Below are positions 34,196 through 43,839 of a DNA stretch of 64,000 bases, in pieces. This stretch comes from an uncultured Clostridia bacterium (GTDB lineage: Bacteria; Bacillota; Clostridia; Christensenellales; Borkfalkiaceae). Location of the stretch: NCBI GenBank assembly GCA_944341075.1, contig CALVLV010000003.1, positions 37,470 to 101,469 of the forward strand, read 5' to 3'. Made by a program: the position numbers and the translations under genes. How positions within the stretch are numbered: position 1 is the first letter of the stretch; each line of letters starts with the position of its first letter. The notes under the pieces were generated by a model, which made no database searches, had not been told where the DNA came from, and saw nothing but the letters and a program-made list of their open reading frames with translations.

Positions 34196-35269
34196 TTACA
34201 GGTCAAAGGCTATGGCGGTGATGTCGTCGTTGAACCTGCCGCCGCAGAACTCCTTGAGGTTGCGCTGCAGCGTCTTTATGAACTCGTCTGCCGAGCGGGA
34301 TACCGAAAGCGCCTTTATCGCCCTTTCGCTGCCGAACATTTCGCCGCGCCCGCCCTTGCTTTCGGTCACGCCGTCTGTAAGTAAAACGAGTATATCCCCG
34401 CGCGAATAGGGCAGCGTGTCCTCAAAAAAGGCGGGGTTTTCAAACCAGTTTGAAACGGGAGGGGAGTTGAGTGTTATGCGCGTTATGCCGCCCGCCGTCT
34501 TTAAAAGTATGGGCACGTTGTGGCCCGCCATGGAATAGGTTATGCTGCCCTTATCTATGCGCACGGCGGCAACGGTAACGTAGCTGCGCTCGTCAAGGTT
34601 GAGTTCGTTGAATTTTCTGCACAGGCTGCGTATGGCCTGCGCGGGCGAAAATTCCGTCTTGTCGTATGCCGCCTTCACAAATGCCGAAAGCATGCCCGCA
34701 GATATGCCCTTGCCCGAAACGTCGGCTATCATGCCGAATGCCGAATCGCCTATCGTGTATACGTCGGGCAGGTCGCCGCCTATGCCGCGGCAGGGCAGGT
34801 ACATGTACGAATAGCTGTGTCCCGCCGCCCAGTTGCCAGCGGGCAGCAGCCGCTGCTGTATGTTCTTTGCCGTGGCCAGCTCGCGCGAAATTTCCAGTTC
34901 GTAGGCGTCGTCTATCACGCCCATATACAGCCCGTCGCCCAGCGGCTTAACGCTTATGCTGAACGAAACGTCGCTTGTGCCCTCGGCCGTCTTTACCTTT
35001 AAAAGCACGCGGCGCACCACCTCGGAACAAGAATAAAAGCTGTCTTCAAAGGCCTGTGTAAGCGTGCACTCCCTGCTGCATGCCGAAAGCCCGCACCTGG
35101 CCGCGTCTTCGGCGCAGCAAAAAAGCTTCCCCAGCCTGCCGCGCCTTGCGGCGGAAGGGAACAGCTCTTTAAAGCGCGCGTTTGCAAACACCGCCTTTAA
35201 ATTTTCGTCCGCCACAACAACTGCGGCGGGCACGCCGTCTATAATGCGCCTGTAAAACTTTTCTATCAT
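34196..35269 (-). CDS. PAS domain - PP2C phosphatase (RsbU/SpoIIE-like)
   Basis: 357 residues. PAS-like domain in 1-120 (IIDGVPAAVVVADENLKAVFANARF) with a Cys-rich segment (CCAEDAARCGLSACSREC) that might hold a cofactor. The PPM phosphatase covers about 135-355: GGDLPDVY (metal Asp), MIADVSGKGISAGMLSAFVK, VLLTDGVTES and FNDDITAIAFDL. Such enzymes dephosphorylate anti-anti-sigma factors. No partner switch genes are adjacent. The Cys cluster hints at redox or metal sensing (inference). Confidence 0.88.
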   Translation of the reverse strand: MIEKFYRRIIDGVPAAVVVADENLKAVFANARFKELFPSAARRGRLGKLFCCAEDAARCGLSACSRECTLTQAFEDSFYSCSEVVRRVLLKVKTAEGTSDVSFSISVKPLGDGLYMGVIDDAYELEISRELATAKNIQQRLLPAGNWAAGHSYSYMYLPCRGIGGDLPDVYTIGDSAFGMIADVSGKGISAGMLSAFVKAAYDKTEFSPAQAIRSLCRKFNELNLDERSYVTVAAVRIDKGSITYSMAGHNVPILLKTAGGITRITLNSPPVSNWFENPAFFEDTLPYSRGDILVLLTDGVTESKGGRGEMFGSERAIKALSVSRSADEFIKTLQRNLKEFCGGRFNDDITAIAFDL

Positions 35270-35313
35270 CTATAAACTTTTTAAAGCCGCGGCGCTGCCG
35301 CGTTTTTTGTCTT

Positions 35314-36210
35314 TTAACGATCGCTTTTTGCGGCCTTCGCCCTTTCTGGCAGGTAAAAATTCAGCCCGCCTTCAACAATGTGCGCGTCGAGCGTGCGCCC
35401 CTCGTATATCTCGCCCTCGGCCTGTATTGCGCACGGCTTTTCGGGGTAGAACGCCGCGCTCTTTACGCGCAGCGCGGTAACTTCCTTTATGGCGTTTATC
35501 TTGCCCAGCATCAGCTTTATAAAGGCGGTTATCATTTTGAATTTAGATATATAGTCCACTATCAGCAGATCCATATAGCCGTCGTCAAGCCGCGCCTCGG
35601 GGAACAGCTTTATTCCGCCGCCTATCTGTCTGCCGTTGCCCAGCGCCGCTATAAGGCCGTAGTGTTTTTCGCGCTTTCCCTCGTACTCAACGGTAAAGTT
35701 GTAGCTTTCAAAGTGCTTAAGGCAGTATATAAGGCTGGTAAGGTACTTGCCCTTGCCCGCACTGCCTCCGCTGTATGCCTTTTTAAGCACGTCTACGTCT
35801 ATGCCCATGCCCACGGCGTTCAGGCTTTTAAGCCCGTCGGCAAGCTGAATGTAATCTATCTTTGCCGGCGTGCCGCAGGCTATGATTTTAACGGCCTCTT
35901 CAATATTTTTTGGTATGCCCGCCGCAACGGCAAAGTCGTTGCCCGTGCCGCAGGGTATAAGCCCCATGCTGCTGTTTTCAAAATGCTTTATGCCGTTCAG
36001 CACTTCGTGCAGCGTACCGTCGCCGCCCATAACAACTACCGCGCAGGGCGCGTCGCCTTCGGTAAGCTCTGCGGCCGTTTCGGCGGCGTGGCCCTTGTGG
36101 TCGGTGCGGTGAACAACACATTCCGCGCCGTGGCGCGCGAATGCCTTAAGTACTCTGTCTATAAGCTTTTCGCCCATGCGGGCGGCGTTTACTATAATGT
36201 GAAAAACCAT
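35314..36210 (-). CDS. Diacylglycerol / lipid kinase (DagK, YegS-BmrU family)
   Basis: 298 residues from MVFHIIVNAARMGEK; AAAGG lies 9 bases upstream of 36210, and the longer frame adds only six residues. The catalytic domain has VVVMGGDGTLHEVLNGI and IPCGTGNDFAVAAGIP. The second domain includes NGRQIGGGIKLFPEARLDDGYMDLLIV. It phosphorylates diacylglycerol or a related lipid to recycle it into phospholipid synthesis. 44 bp separate it from the phosphatase on the same strand. Confidence 0.92.
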   Translation of the reverse strand: MVFHIIVNAARMGEKLIDRVLKAFARHGAECVVHRTDHKGHAAETAAELTEGDAPCAVVVMGGDGTLHEVLNGIKHFENSSMGLIPCGTGNDFAVAAGIPKNIEEAVKIIACGTPAKIDYIQLADGLKSLNAVGMGIDVDVLKKAYSGGSAGKGKYLTSLIYCLKHFESYNFTVEYEGKREKHYGLIAALGNGRQIGGGIKLFPEARLDDGYMDLLIVDYISKFKMITAFIKLMLGKINAIKEVTALRVKSAAFYPEKPCAIQAEGEIYEGRTLDAHIVEGGLNFYLPERAKAAKSDR

Positions 36211-36283
36211 GCGATAGCCTTTGCGCACAAAATACTTGTTTTTGCGGCGCGCGCAAAAACATTATATACCAAATAATTTATAA

Positions 36284-36312
36284 TTGCAATAATTTTAAAT
36301 TGTTGCTATAAT
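36284..36312 (+). promoter_or_regulatory. Promoter of the CCA-adding enzyme gene
   Basis: TTGCAA (36284-36289), 17 bases, TATAAT (36307-36312), giving a leader of about 130 nt before the coding start. Confidence 0.7.
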
Positions 36313-36448
36313 ATTAGCGTAAAATACGGGCGGACACTACGCACGCATAAAAACGTCATACGGTCGCGCGGCCCGCAAGGGGCTTTTAAGTGCAGCCGCA
36401 TGGCGGGTTTTGCCGTATTGTTTTCCGCCGAGGATGAGAAAAAATAAG

Positions 36449-37798
36449 ATGCTGGAAATTTTACCCGAAAAACTCAAACAACTTGCGGCCTCGTGCCCCT
36501 TTCCGCTGTATGTGGTGGGCGGCACGTGCAGGGAATACCTTTCTTCTACCTTCCCCTTAAAGCCCGACTACGATATCTGCGCCCCCGTGCTGCCCGAAGT
36601 CTTTGCCGAGCACGCCGAGGCTGCGGGGTTTGAAAAGTGCGCCGTATACAAAAACACGGGCACCGTAAAAATAAGGGCGGGGGGAATTGAGTACGAGTTC
36701 ACCGCCTTCCGCTCAGACAAGTACGTGCGCGGCGTGCATACCCCTGCAAAGATATATTTTACCGACGATATAAAGCTCGACGCCCGCCGCAGGGACTTCA
36801 CCTGCAACGCCGTGTATTTCGACATAAAGGCCAACGAGTTCATAGACCCGTGCGGCGGCATTGAAGATATCCGCCGCAAAGTCATGCGCACCGTTGCCCC
36901 CGCCGAAAAGGTGTTCGGCGAAGACGGCCTGCGCCTTATGCGCCTTGCCCGCCAGTGCGGGTGCACGGGCTTTGTGCCGGATGAGGAGTGCATGCACGGC
37001 GCAAAGGTCAACGCCGCGCTCATACGCGACATCTCTGCCGAGCGCATCTACGTTGAACTGCGCGACATGCTGCACGCAGACGCCGAGTACGGCGTAAAGT
37101 ACGGGCAGTACCATGCCCTGTGCATACTGCGCGATACGGGCGTGCTCGGCTACATCCTGCCGGAGCTTGCATTCGGCGCCGGCATGAGCCAGCGGCAGGA
37201 CTTCCATTTTTACGACGTGCTGGAACACTCGCTGCGCTGCGTAATGTACGCGCCCGACGACATCCGCTTTGCCGCCCTGCTGCACGACGTAGGCAAGCCC
37301 TATTGCAAAATACTCACCGGCACATACCACAACCACGAACAGGAGGGCGAGCGCATAGCGCGCGAGATCCTTCAGCGCCTCAAGGCGCCCAAAAAGCTGG
37401 TGGAGGAGACCGCCCGCCTGACCGCGCTGCACATGTACGACGCGGACGGCCGCGCAAGGGAGAGCAAGATCCGCCGCCTTATAGTGGAAAATCGCGACAT
37501 ATTTTTCAAACTTGCAGAGTTAAGGCAGGCCGACTATTCCGCCTGCCGCGACGACCTTGCCGAAGCGCCCGTTATAACCAAGTGGAGGAGCATATATTCA
37601 GACATGCTCAAGGAGGGCGTGCCCTTCAGCCTGCGCGAACTCAAGGTGCGCGGTGACGACCTCATAGCCGCAGGCATACCCGAGGCAAAGTGCGGCAAGG
37701 TGCTTGCAAGGCTGCTTTCAGAGTGCGCCGTCCTGCCCCAGCTGAACGAAAAGAATAAACTCATAATCACCGCAAAGCGCGTCGTGCGCGAAGTGTAA
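36449..37798 (+). CDS. cca: CCA-adding tRNA nucleotidyltransferase
   Basis: 449 residues from MLEILPEKLKQL; in-frame ATGs at 36410 and 36434 are alternatives, the latter nearer to a GAGG. The nucleotidyltransferase signature is YVVGGTCREYL plus DYDIC, then RRRDFTCNAVYFD, and GEDGLRLMRLARQ begins the RNA-binding part. An HD domain follows (AALLHDVGKPYC). It repairs or adds the 3' CCA of tRNAs. HD-containing versions are common in Bacillota. It ends 57 bp before rmuC. Confidence 0.93.
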   Translation: MLEILPEKLKQLAASCPFPLYVVGGTCREYLSSTFPLKPDYDICAPVLPEVFAEHAEAAGFEKCAVYKNTGTVKIRAGGIEYEFTAFRSDKYVRGVHTPAKIYFTDDIKLDARRRDFTCNAVYFDIKANEFIDPCGGIEDIRRKVMRTVAPAEKVFGEDGLRLMRLARQCGCTGFVPDEECMHGAKVNAALIRDISAERIYVELRDMLHADAEYGVKYGQYHALCILRDTGVLGYILPELAFGAGMSQRQDFHFYDVLEHSLRCVMYAPDDIRFAALLHDVGKPYCKILTGTYHNHEQEGERIAREILQRLKAPKKLVEETARLTALHMYDADGRARESKIRRLIVENRDIFFKLAELRQADYSACRDDLAEAPVITKWRSIYSDMLKEGVPFSLRELKVRGDDLIAAGIPEAKCGKVLARLLSECAVLPQLNEKNKLIITAKRVVREV

Positions 37799-37855
37799 CG
37801 GGCGGTATAGTTGCGCCATATGTGCGGGGCTTTTGAGTGACTTACAGGAGAATTT

Positions 37856-38998
37856 ATGACCGATACCCTGATAATAATAGCAATATGCGTGGGGCTTGCA
37901 TGCCTCATCGCCGTAATAGCCGTAGGGCTTAAAGTAAAGAACAGTTCTGCAGGCCAGAACGAAAAAAAGCTGGACGAAGTTTCCCGCTCGCTCATCAGGC
38001 TTGAGGCCGCCTCCGGCGAAAACTCCCGCCTTATTCAGGCGCAGGAGGCGCGCATAGCCGACCTTAAGAACAAGATGGACGCCGACCTGCGCTATATATC
38101 GCAGACGACTGCAGAGGGAGTGGAAAAGATAAGGCTTTCGGTGGAAGAAAAGCTCTCTTCCACGCTTGAAGGCAAGCTTTCGCAGAGCTATTCGGTAATA
38201 AGCGACCAGCTTGAAAAGGTGTTCAAGGGCATAGGCGAGGTGAACACCCTTGCCGCCAACGTCACCGATATAAAAAAGCTTTTTTCCAACGTAAAGCTGC
38301 GCGGCACCTGGGGCGAGGTGCAGCTGGGCACCCTGCTTTCGCAGATGCTCGCCCCCAACCAGTATGCCTCTTCGGTAAAGGTAGACCCCCGCAGCGACGG
38401 CATGGTGGACTTTGCCGTCCGCCTTCCCTCGCGCGACGAGCGCACCGTGTGGCTGCCCATAGACAGCAAGTTCCCCATAGAGGAATACACCCGTCTTGTT
38501 GACGCGACTGACAAGGCAGAGGCCGCCGCCGCTTTAAAAAAGCTTGCCCAGGCGGTAAAACTGCAGGCCGACAGCATTGCCTCAAAGTATATTTTCCCGC
38601 CCTCCACAACAGATTTTGCTGTAATGTATCTGCCGCTGGAAGGGCTGTATGCCGAAATAACCAAGTTGCCCGAACTTGACGGGTACCTGCGCAAGCGCCG
38701 CGTGTTTGCCTGCGGCCCCACAAACCTGAGCGCGCTTTTATCTACCCTTCAGACGGGCTTCCGCACTGTGGCAATCGAAAAGCGCTCGGGCGAGCTGTGG
38801 CAGCTGCTGTCGGCGTTCAAAATTCAGTTTGAAAAGTTCACCGCCGTGCTTGAAAAAACGCAGAAAAAGCTGCAGGAGGCGCAGAACACCATAGAGGAGG
38901 CGGGCAAGCGCACGCGCACCATATCCAACAAATTGCGCGCCGTTGCCGACATCGGCGACGACGAGGCGGAAAGGCTTCTTTCCGGCGGCGACGAATAA
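37856..38998 (+). CDS. rmuC: DNA recombination protein RmuC
   Basis: 380 residues. One N-terminal membrane helix (5-24), a coiled coil to about 115, then the RmuC nuclease-like domain with LRGTWGEVQLGTLLSQML, PIDSKFPIEEYTRL and CGPTNLSALLSTLQTGFR. A second coiled coil closes the protein. RmuC limits rearrangements at inverted repeats, fitting in a genome rich in palindromic repeats (inference). AGGAGA precedes the ATG. A CATATG-centred palindrome lies at 37813-37828. Confidence 0.93.
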   Translation: MTDTLIIIAICVGLACLIAVIAVGLKVKNSSAGQNEKKLDEVSRSLIRLEAASGENSRLIQAQEARIADLKNKMDADLRYISQTTAEGVEKIRLSVEEKLSSTLEGKLSQSYSVISDQLEKVFKGIGEVNTLAANVTDIKKLFSNVKLRGTWGEVQLGTLLSQMLAPNQYASSVKVDPRSDGMVDFAVRLPSRDERTVWLPIDSKFPIEEYTRLVDATDKAEAAAALKKLAQAVKLQADSIASKYIFPPSTTDFAVMYLPLEGLYAEITKLPELDGYLRKRRVFACGPTNLSALLSTLQTGFRTVAIEKRSGELWQLLSAFKIQFEKFTAVLEKTQKKLQEAQNTIEEAGKRTRTISNKLRAVADIGDDEAERLLSGGDE

Positions 38999-39123
38999 CC
39001 TCGGTAACAGTTGCGGGCGCCGTTGTGTAAAAAATCGTACGGAATATTCCCATTGTTGCGTATGCGCTGGTGCGCGTGCGCAACTTTTTTTTGCCTGTTT
39101 CCAGTATTTGGCTGATTTAACTC

Positions 39124-39152
39124 TTGATTTTGCCCGCCAAATATAATATAAT
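39124..39152 (+). promoter_or_regulatory. Promoter of the large anchored protein gene
   Basis: TTGATT (39124-39129), 17 bases, TATAAT (39147-39152), about 120 bp before the coding start. Confidence 0.6.
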
Positions 39153-39273
39153 TGAATAAAGCATATAAAGTATCATTCGTTGCAGGCATTGCCTGCGCAT
39201 ACAGGCGCCGCGCCCTTTTGGTGCGGGCATACAAAAATTCGGCGCGGCCCGTCCGCGCTTGCGGGAGACAGCT

Positions 39274-41739
39274 ATGGCAAAAGGCAGGGGTGGATCTAAG
39301 GCCCTCACGGGAATACTCTGTTTCATATTCGGCTTTATCTTTGCGATAATTGCAGAAGTCGCCGTCATTGCGGGCGGCGTATACTTCCTCATGAGTGCCG
39401 ATATAGACAAGATCTTAAGCACCGTGGGCGTTGAAAACACCGATGAAAACGGCAACCAGATATACATAAATACAGACGTCGCCACAGGCGGCGTGGAAAA
39501 AATTTCCGACTTGGTGGAAAAATTGCGCGGCTTTGCCGATAAGGGCGCAGATAACCTCACCCTCGGCGACATGACCGCCCTCTTCCCCATAGCCGATACG
39601 GGCATAGACAGGGTGTATTCCACGCTTGCAGACGCGCTTTCGGGTTACGACATAACCGAATCCGACCTGCGCGGGCTGATCGACGAAGATGAACTCAAGG
39701 CCACGCCCATATCGCAGCTCGGTCAGTTTATTTCAGACAGCAGCCAGAACATGCACATAGACATGATACTGCGCATCGGCGGCATAGATGTATCGTCAAA
39801 CGTGCTCTACCTCAACATGGCGTACGGCAGCGAGGCCGCCGTAATGTACTCTGCCTCGGGTGAGGCAACGGTACTCTACGCAGACAGCTTTACTGTAGAA
39901 AGTACCGAAGAGGGGGACGAGGCGTACGTCCGTTCAGATGGCGCCGTTCTCCCCGCAGAGCTTGAAAGTTACGTTGTATCCCTTCACGGCGGGGCGGAAT
40001 ATGTAGTTTATTACTCGGTATCTGAAGGGGGCGTTGCAACCGTTGCCATGCAGCAGGAGGACGGAAGCTTTGTTTCTGCCGTGCCCTATACGCTGTATTC
40101 TGCGCAGACTGCCGCGCTTTCGGGCGGGTACTATTTTGATAAAAATGACGAGCTCGTCGTGCTCAGCAACCGCACTATTGCCGACCTGCGCGAAGGGGAG
40201 GATGGCATATTCTCCGTGCTCGACGATGTGTACGTTACCGATATCCTCTCGCAGGGTGAGGCCGGTTCGGACGACAGGTTCATATCCATGATGGAGGGAA
40301 TCACCCTCGGCGACCTGCTCGACGGCAACGTCGACTTCGACGGCATAATGGAGGACGTCACCGTTCCCACATTCATAAATATTACCCCCGAAGACGCAAT
40401 AATGATGTATGTCGGCTACAGCATAACCGATGTGGAAAAGGCAGAAGGCCAGAGTTACGACTACACGGGTATCATCCGCCGCTACGCACAGGACGAAAAC
40501 GGCCAGTGGACTGAGGATGAAACCCTTGCCGAAGAGTGCTTTATAGAAGTGGGCGAAGACGGCTTTGTAAGCCGCGTTTATACCGCCGACGGCGGCGAAG
40601 AGAGCGAATATCAAGGCGTCGGCGTAATGGATATCGGCGTGCAGACGGCCAACATAACGGGCGCGCTCACCGTGGGCGACGTTATAGATATAACAGAAGA
40701 CGACCAGCCCTTCATGCAAAAGCTTGCGGGCTATAAAATAGCCGATATAAGCACCGCCATAGACGAGCTGTACCTTTCGGACTTCCTCGGCGAAGTTAGG
40801 GTGAGCGACGGGCTTATGAGCTATATAGTATACGGTATAATCGATATACAGGAAGTTGAAGACCCGTCTGCTGTTCCCGAGGGCGTCACGCACACCGCCA
40901 CCTATATGCTTATAGGCGAAGACGGCGAAGTTACCGAAGTGCATGGCGTATACCTTGTCACCACCGAAATAACCGAAACGGACGAAGAGGGTCAACCTGT
41001 CAAAGATTATATAATCGAAAGGGTATATTATACGGAGGAAGGCGCTGAAATTGAGTGCTTCACTTCGATAAATAACGTAAGCGGGCGCATAGACGGGCTC
41101 AGGGAAGACCTCACCGTGGAACAGCTTATCGGCGAAATAGATTCAGGCAATACCATTCTCTATGCCCTGCGCGGCTCCACCATAAACAGCCTTGCCGAAG
41201 ATATAAACAACCTCACCATACAGCAGCTGTTTGCCGATGAAATATACGGCGACGGTGAGAGCGGCGCCGTAATGACGCGATATGAAAAGCCGGGTTCCGA
41301 AGATGACTTCCATGCCGAATGGCTGTATTATACTTTGGATGAAGACGGCGAGTATGTGCTTTTGGATAGCAACGGCGATGGCAATGGCGACGGCAGGCTC
41401 ACTTATGCTACTTGGGAAGACGGAGCGGTATACTATTCATACGGCGCGGTAAACCGGAACGGCGTTTGGGAACTGCTTCTCTATAACAACGGCGTTGAGG
41501 TTGCGTACAGCATAAACAACATAACCAACCTGCAAAACAACGTTCTCAACAATCTGCAAAAAGCTACTCTATGCGACCTTGCGGATATGGGCATAATAGT
41601 TGCTCCTGATGAAGATACAGATATAGACGAAATACTTGGTAGTTCTATTCCAAATCATGGAGTAATAGGAGAGCTTACGATTGGCGGATTTATAGCTGCC
41701 GTTGGAAGTCTGCCCGGTATTACCTCGGGCGGTAACTAA
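39274..41739 (+). CDS. Large membrane-anchored protein with degenerate repeats
   Basis: 821 residues from ATG 39274 (GGGAG 6 bases upstream). A basic start (MAKGRGGSK) and one hydrophobic helix (about 9-35) form a signal anchor; the rest is very acidic and should lie outside the cell. At least five degenerate modules share a short LT-[VLI]-x-[DQ]-[LM] helix: LTLGDMTALF, ITLGDLLDG, LTVGDVIDIT, LTVEQLIGEI and LTIQQLFADE. Asp/Glu- and Tyr-rich stretches separate them (ENGQWTEDETLAEE). No enzyme motif, no LPXTG. I do not recognise a named family; a wall-associated or adhesion role is only a guess. Confidence 0.8.
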   Translation: MAKGRGGSKALTGILCFIFGFIFAIIAEVAVIAGGVYFLMSADIDKILSTVGVENTDENGNQIYINTDVATGGVEKISDLVEKLRGFADKGADNLTLGDMTALFPIADTGIDRVYSTLADALSGYDITESDLRGLIDEDELKATPISQLGQFISDSSQNMHIDMILRIGGIDVSSNVLYLNMAYGSEAAVMYSASGEATVLYADSFTVESTEEGDEAYVRSDGAVLPAELESYVVSLHGGAEYVVYYSVSEGGVATVAMQQEDGSFVSAVPYTLYSAQTAALSGGYYFDKNDELVVLSNRTIADLREGEDGIFSVLDDVYVTDILSQGEAGSDDRFISMMEGITLGDLLDGNVDFDGIMEDVTVPTFINITPEDAIMMYVGYSITDVEKAEGQSYDYTGIIRRYAQDENGQWTEDETLAEECFIEVGEDGFVSRVYTADGGEESEYQGVGVMDIGVQTANITGALTVGDVIDITEDDQPFMQKLAGYKIADISTAIDELYLSDFLGEVRVSDGLMSYIVYGIIDIQEVEDPSAVPEGVTHTATYMLIGEDGEVTEVHGVYLVTTEITETDEEGQPVKDYIIERVYYTEEGAEIECFTSINNVSGRIDGLREDLTVEQLIGEIDSGNTILYALRGSTINSLAEDINNLTIQQLFADEIYGDGESGAVMTRYEKPGSEDDFHAEWLYYTLDEDGEYVLLDSNGDGNGDGRLTYATWEDGAVYYSYGAVNRNGVWELLLYNNGVEVAYSINNITNLQNNVLNNLQKATLCDLADMGIIVAPDEDTDIDEILGSSIPNHGVIGELTIGGFIAAVGSLPGITSGGN

Positions 41740-41758
41740 AAAGCAGTACAAAATTTAA

Positions 41759-41787
41759 CAGGGCGGCGCAAATTGCGCCGCCCTTTG
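41759..41787 (+). terminator. Terminator after the large anchored protein
   Basis: GGGCGGCGCAATTTGCGCC-type stem: GGGCGGCGCAA pairs with TTGCGCCGCCC, then TTTGT. Confidence 0.75.
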
Positions 41788-41888
41788 TCATTGGCACTAT
41801 TGCGCGGCTGCTTACGACCGAACTACAGCCCACACATTGTCATTGACGCTATTGGCGCTGACGCGCAGCAATAGCTATTCCGCCGCCT

Positions 41889-42062
41889 GTCATTTCGACC
41901 GAGCGTAGCGAGTGGAGAAATCTCATTGTCTATCGCCTGCGGCTCCTTACGGCTAAGCCGCCGCAATTTTTATCGCGGCGGCGCGTGGAGAAATCTCTAA
42001 AAAACAGTTATGCAGAGAGATCTCTCCACTTCGCGCACTTTGTGCGCTCCGGTCGAGATGAC
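41889..42062. repeat. Dispersed GTCATTTCGA-type repeats (copies 2 and 3, inverted pair)
   Basis: TCATTTCGACCGAGCGTAGC...GAGAAATCTC at 41889-41924 and an inverted copy at 42019-42062 (GATCTCTCCACTT...GGTCGAGATGAC). The pair could fold into a long hairpin. The 490 bp between the genes hold no coding sequence. Confidence 0.65.
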
Positions 42063-42106
42063 GGTTACATATAAACAAACGCTTTTCGGCAACACCCCAA
42101 ATTTGT

Positions 42107-42135
42107 TTGACTTTTACTTTATAATATAGTAATAT
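42107..42135 (+). promoter_or_regulatory. rpsF-ssb-rpsR promoter
   Basis: TTGACT (42107-42112), 17 bases, TAATAT (42130-42135), about 100 bp before rpsF. Confidence 0.6.
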
Positions 42136-42233
42136 TGTAAAGCCGATTTGTAAAAGGGTCGGTGCGCGCCTTTGCGCGTTTACCTTGCATGCGTAAACAA
42201 AAGGCATGCCGAATAAGACCGGGAGGTAAAAAC

Positions 42234-42515
42234 ATGAAATCTTACGAAATGCTGTACGTTTTGGACAATTCTGTCGCTGAAGAAGCCAAAGACGCCCTCG
42301 TAGCTAAGTTCGAAGGCATCGTAACTTCAATGGGCGGCGAGCTTGTTTCAACGGACAAGTGGGGTTCTAAAAAGCTTCCTTATGCCATTCAGTATAAGGG
42401 CGACGGCTTTTTTGTGCTTATGAAGTTCAACGCAGAACCCGCCGTTGTCAAAGAGCTGGACAGAATTGCAGGGCTTTCGGACGAAGTTCTCAGAAGAATG
42501 ATAGTCAAGGCCTGA
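42234..42515 (+). CDS. rpsF: 30S ribosomal protein S6
   Basis: 93 residues from ATG 42234, preceded by GGGAGG; the longer frame upstream lacks homology. YEMLYVLDN at the start, WGSKKLPYAIQYKGDGFFVLMKF and a C-terminal LRRMIVKA are typical of bS6. It binds S18 in the small-subunit platform. The classical rpsF-ssb-rpsR operon order is kept. Confidence 0.96.
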   Translation: MKSYEMLYVLDNSVAEEAKDALVAKFEGIVTSMGGELVSTDKWGSKKLPYAIQYKGDGFFVLMKFNAEPAVVKELDRIAGLSDEVLRRMIVKA

Positions 42516-42550
42516 GCGCATTTTTCAGCACATAATATCAGGGGACAATA

Positions 42551-42970
42551 ATGAATAAAGTATTTTTGATCGGCAACTTAACGCGCGATCCCGAACTTTC
42601 TGAAACACAGTCGGGCGTATCCGTATGCCGCTTCGGCATAGCGGTAAACCGCCGCAGCGGCTCTTCAGACGGCGAGCGCAAGGCCGACTTCTACAACATT
42701 ACAGCTTGGCGCGGCCTTGGCGAAACTGTAGCCCGCTACGCCAAAAAGGGCAATAAAGTTGCCGTGCTCGGCAATATAGAGATCAGAACTTACGAAGACA
42801 GGGAGGGCGTAGAACGCACCTCGGTAGACGTCATCGCCTCCGATGTTGAATTCCTCACCCCCAGAGGCGCTTCTGAAGACAGCGGCGACTATTCCGCTCC
42901 CGCTGCCCACACCGAAAGAAAGAAGCCCGCTCTGCAGTCCTTTGACGACGACGAGGACATCCCTTTTTAA
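42551..42970 (+). CDS. ssb: Single-stranded DNA-binding protein
   Basis: 139 residues. OB fold in 1-105 (MNKVFLIGNLTRDPELSET, FYNITAWRGLGETVARYAKKG, VEFLTPR). A short linker leads to the acidic tip DDDEDIPF that recruits repair and replication proteins. It lies between rpsF and rpsR, with AGGGGAC upstream of the ATG. Confidence 0.97.
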   Translation: MNKVFLIGNLTRDPELSETQSGVSVCRFGIAVNRRSGSSDGERKADFYNITAWRGLGETVARYAKKGNKVAVLGNIEIRTYEDREGVERTSVDVIASDVEFLTPRGASEDSGDYSAPAAHTERKKPALQSFDDDEDIPF

Positions 42971-43031
42971 AAAAGTTCCTTTTTGCCCGTGTTGCGCGGC
43001 ATGCGCCGCTTAAATTTTCAAGGAGTAAATT

Positions 43032-43280
43032 ATGGAAGAGAATAAACCCGTAAGAAAGAATTTTAAAAAGTCTTCTCGCAGAAAGGTTTGCGTTTTCTGC
43101 CAGGAAAAGGTCGAAACCATCGACTATAAAGATGTTGCCCGCTTAAAGAAGTTCATCACCGAAGGCGGCAAAATTCTTCCCCGCCGCATGAGCGGCACCT
43201 GCGCAAAGCACCAGCGCGAGCTTGCAAAAGCTATCAAAAGGGCGCGCGTGGCTGCTCTGCTTCCCTTCAAAGGCGAATAA
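43032..43280 (+). CDS. rpsR: 30S ribosomal protein S18 (zinc-binding form)
   Basis: 82 residues. [25 protein letters not shown] and [27 protein letters not shown] are the bS18 core. CVFC and CAKH supply four metal ligands, so this is the zinc-ribbon (C+) version. AAGGAG precedes the ATG. It is the last gene of the operon; a terminator follows. Confidence 0.96.
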   Translation: MEENKPVRKNFKKSSRRKVCVFCQEKVETIDYKDVARLKKFITEGGKILPRRMSGTCAKHQRELAKAIKRARVAALLPFKGE

Positions 43281-43287
43281 TTGTTTA

Positions 43288-43325
43288 AAAAAATCCCATG
43301 CAAGCCGTTGCACGGGATTTTTTGT
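43288..43325 (+). terminator. Terminator of the rpsF operon
   Basis: AAAATCCCATGCAA-GCCG-TTGCACGGGATTTTTT: stem with one mismatch, flanked by A-run and T-run. Confidence 0.85.
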
Positions 43326-43839
43326 GAGCTTTGGGAGCTCCGCTCCCTTTGCCGCGACCTTTAAGTGCCCACAATTATATAGTTGCGGCAATTCCCTTCA
43401 GGTAAGCTCGCTTTGCGACAAATTGTGCCGCGGATAGACCGCAACATGCCGAGCAAAGCGTGAGGCGTTGCGGAGCCGACCAACGAGGCGCAAGGCGACC
43501 GCTTAACGGCGAACTAAATTCGCCTTGCGCACAATAATTATTTTTAATAATAATTGCCATTTACGTTATTGCACTTGCAGCGAATAATAGTCATTCCGTC
43601 GCTACGCTCCTTACGTTTGGGTGTCACTCTTCTGTCATTTCGACTAAGTGAGCATAGCGAACGCATGGAGAAATCTATTCTTTATTTGCAAGGTTTATAA
43701 TAAAATTTATCTTTAAACGTATGCAACGGCATAGCGCAATGATTATCTAAGCAGAACGGGCGCCCGAATTATTCGGGAGCCCGCCGCGTTTTTAATTTGC
43801 AGTATTCAATAACAGTGCGCTTTTAAAATATTAAGTTGT
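43326..43839. repeat. Gene-free stretch of dispersed repeats
   Basis: About 510 bp without a gene. It includes another TCATTTCGACTAAG...GGAGAAATCT copy (43633-43677), inverted-repeat material around TGCCGCGGATAGACCGCAA and CGCCTTGCGC (43420-43540), and a GGGCGCCCGAATTATTCGGGAGCCC hairpin (43759-43783) that may terminate the minus-strand yggS gene. Confidence 0.55.
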
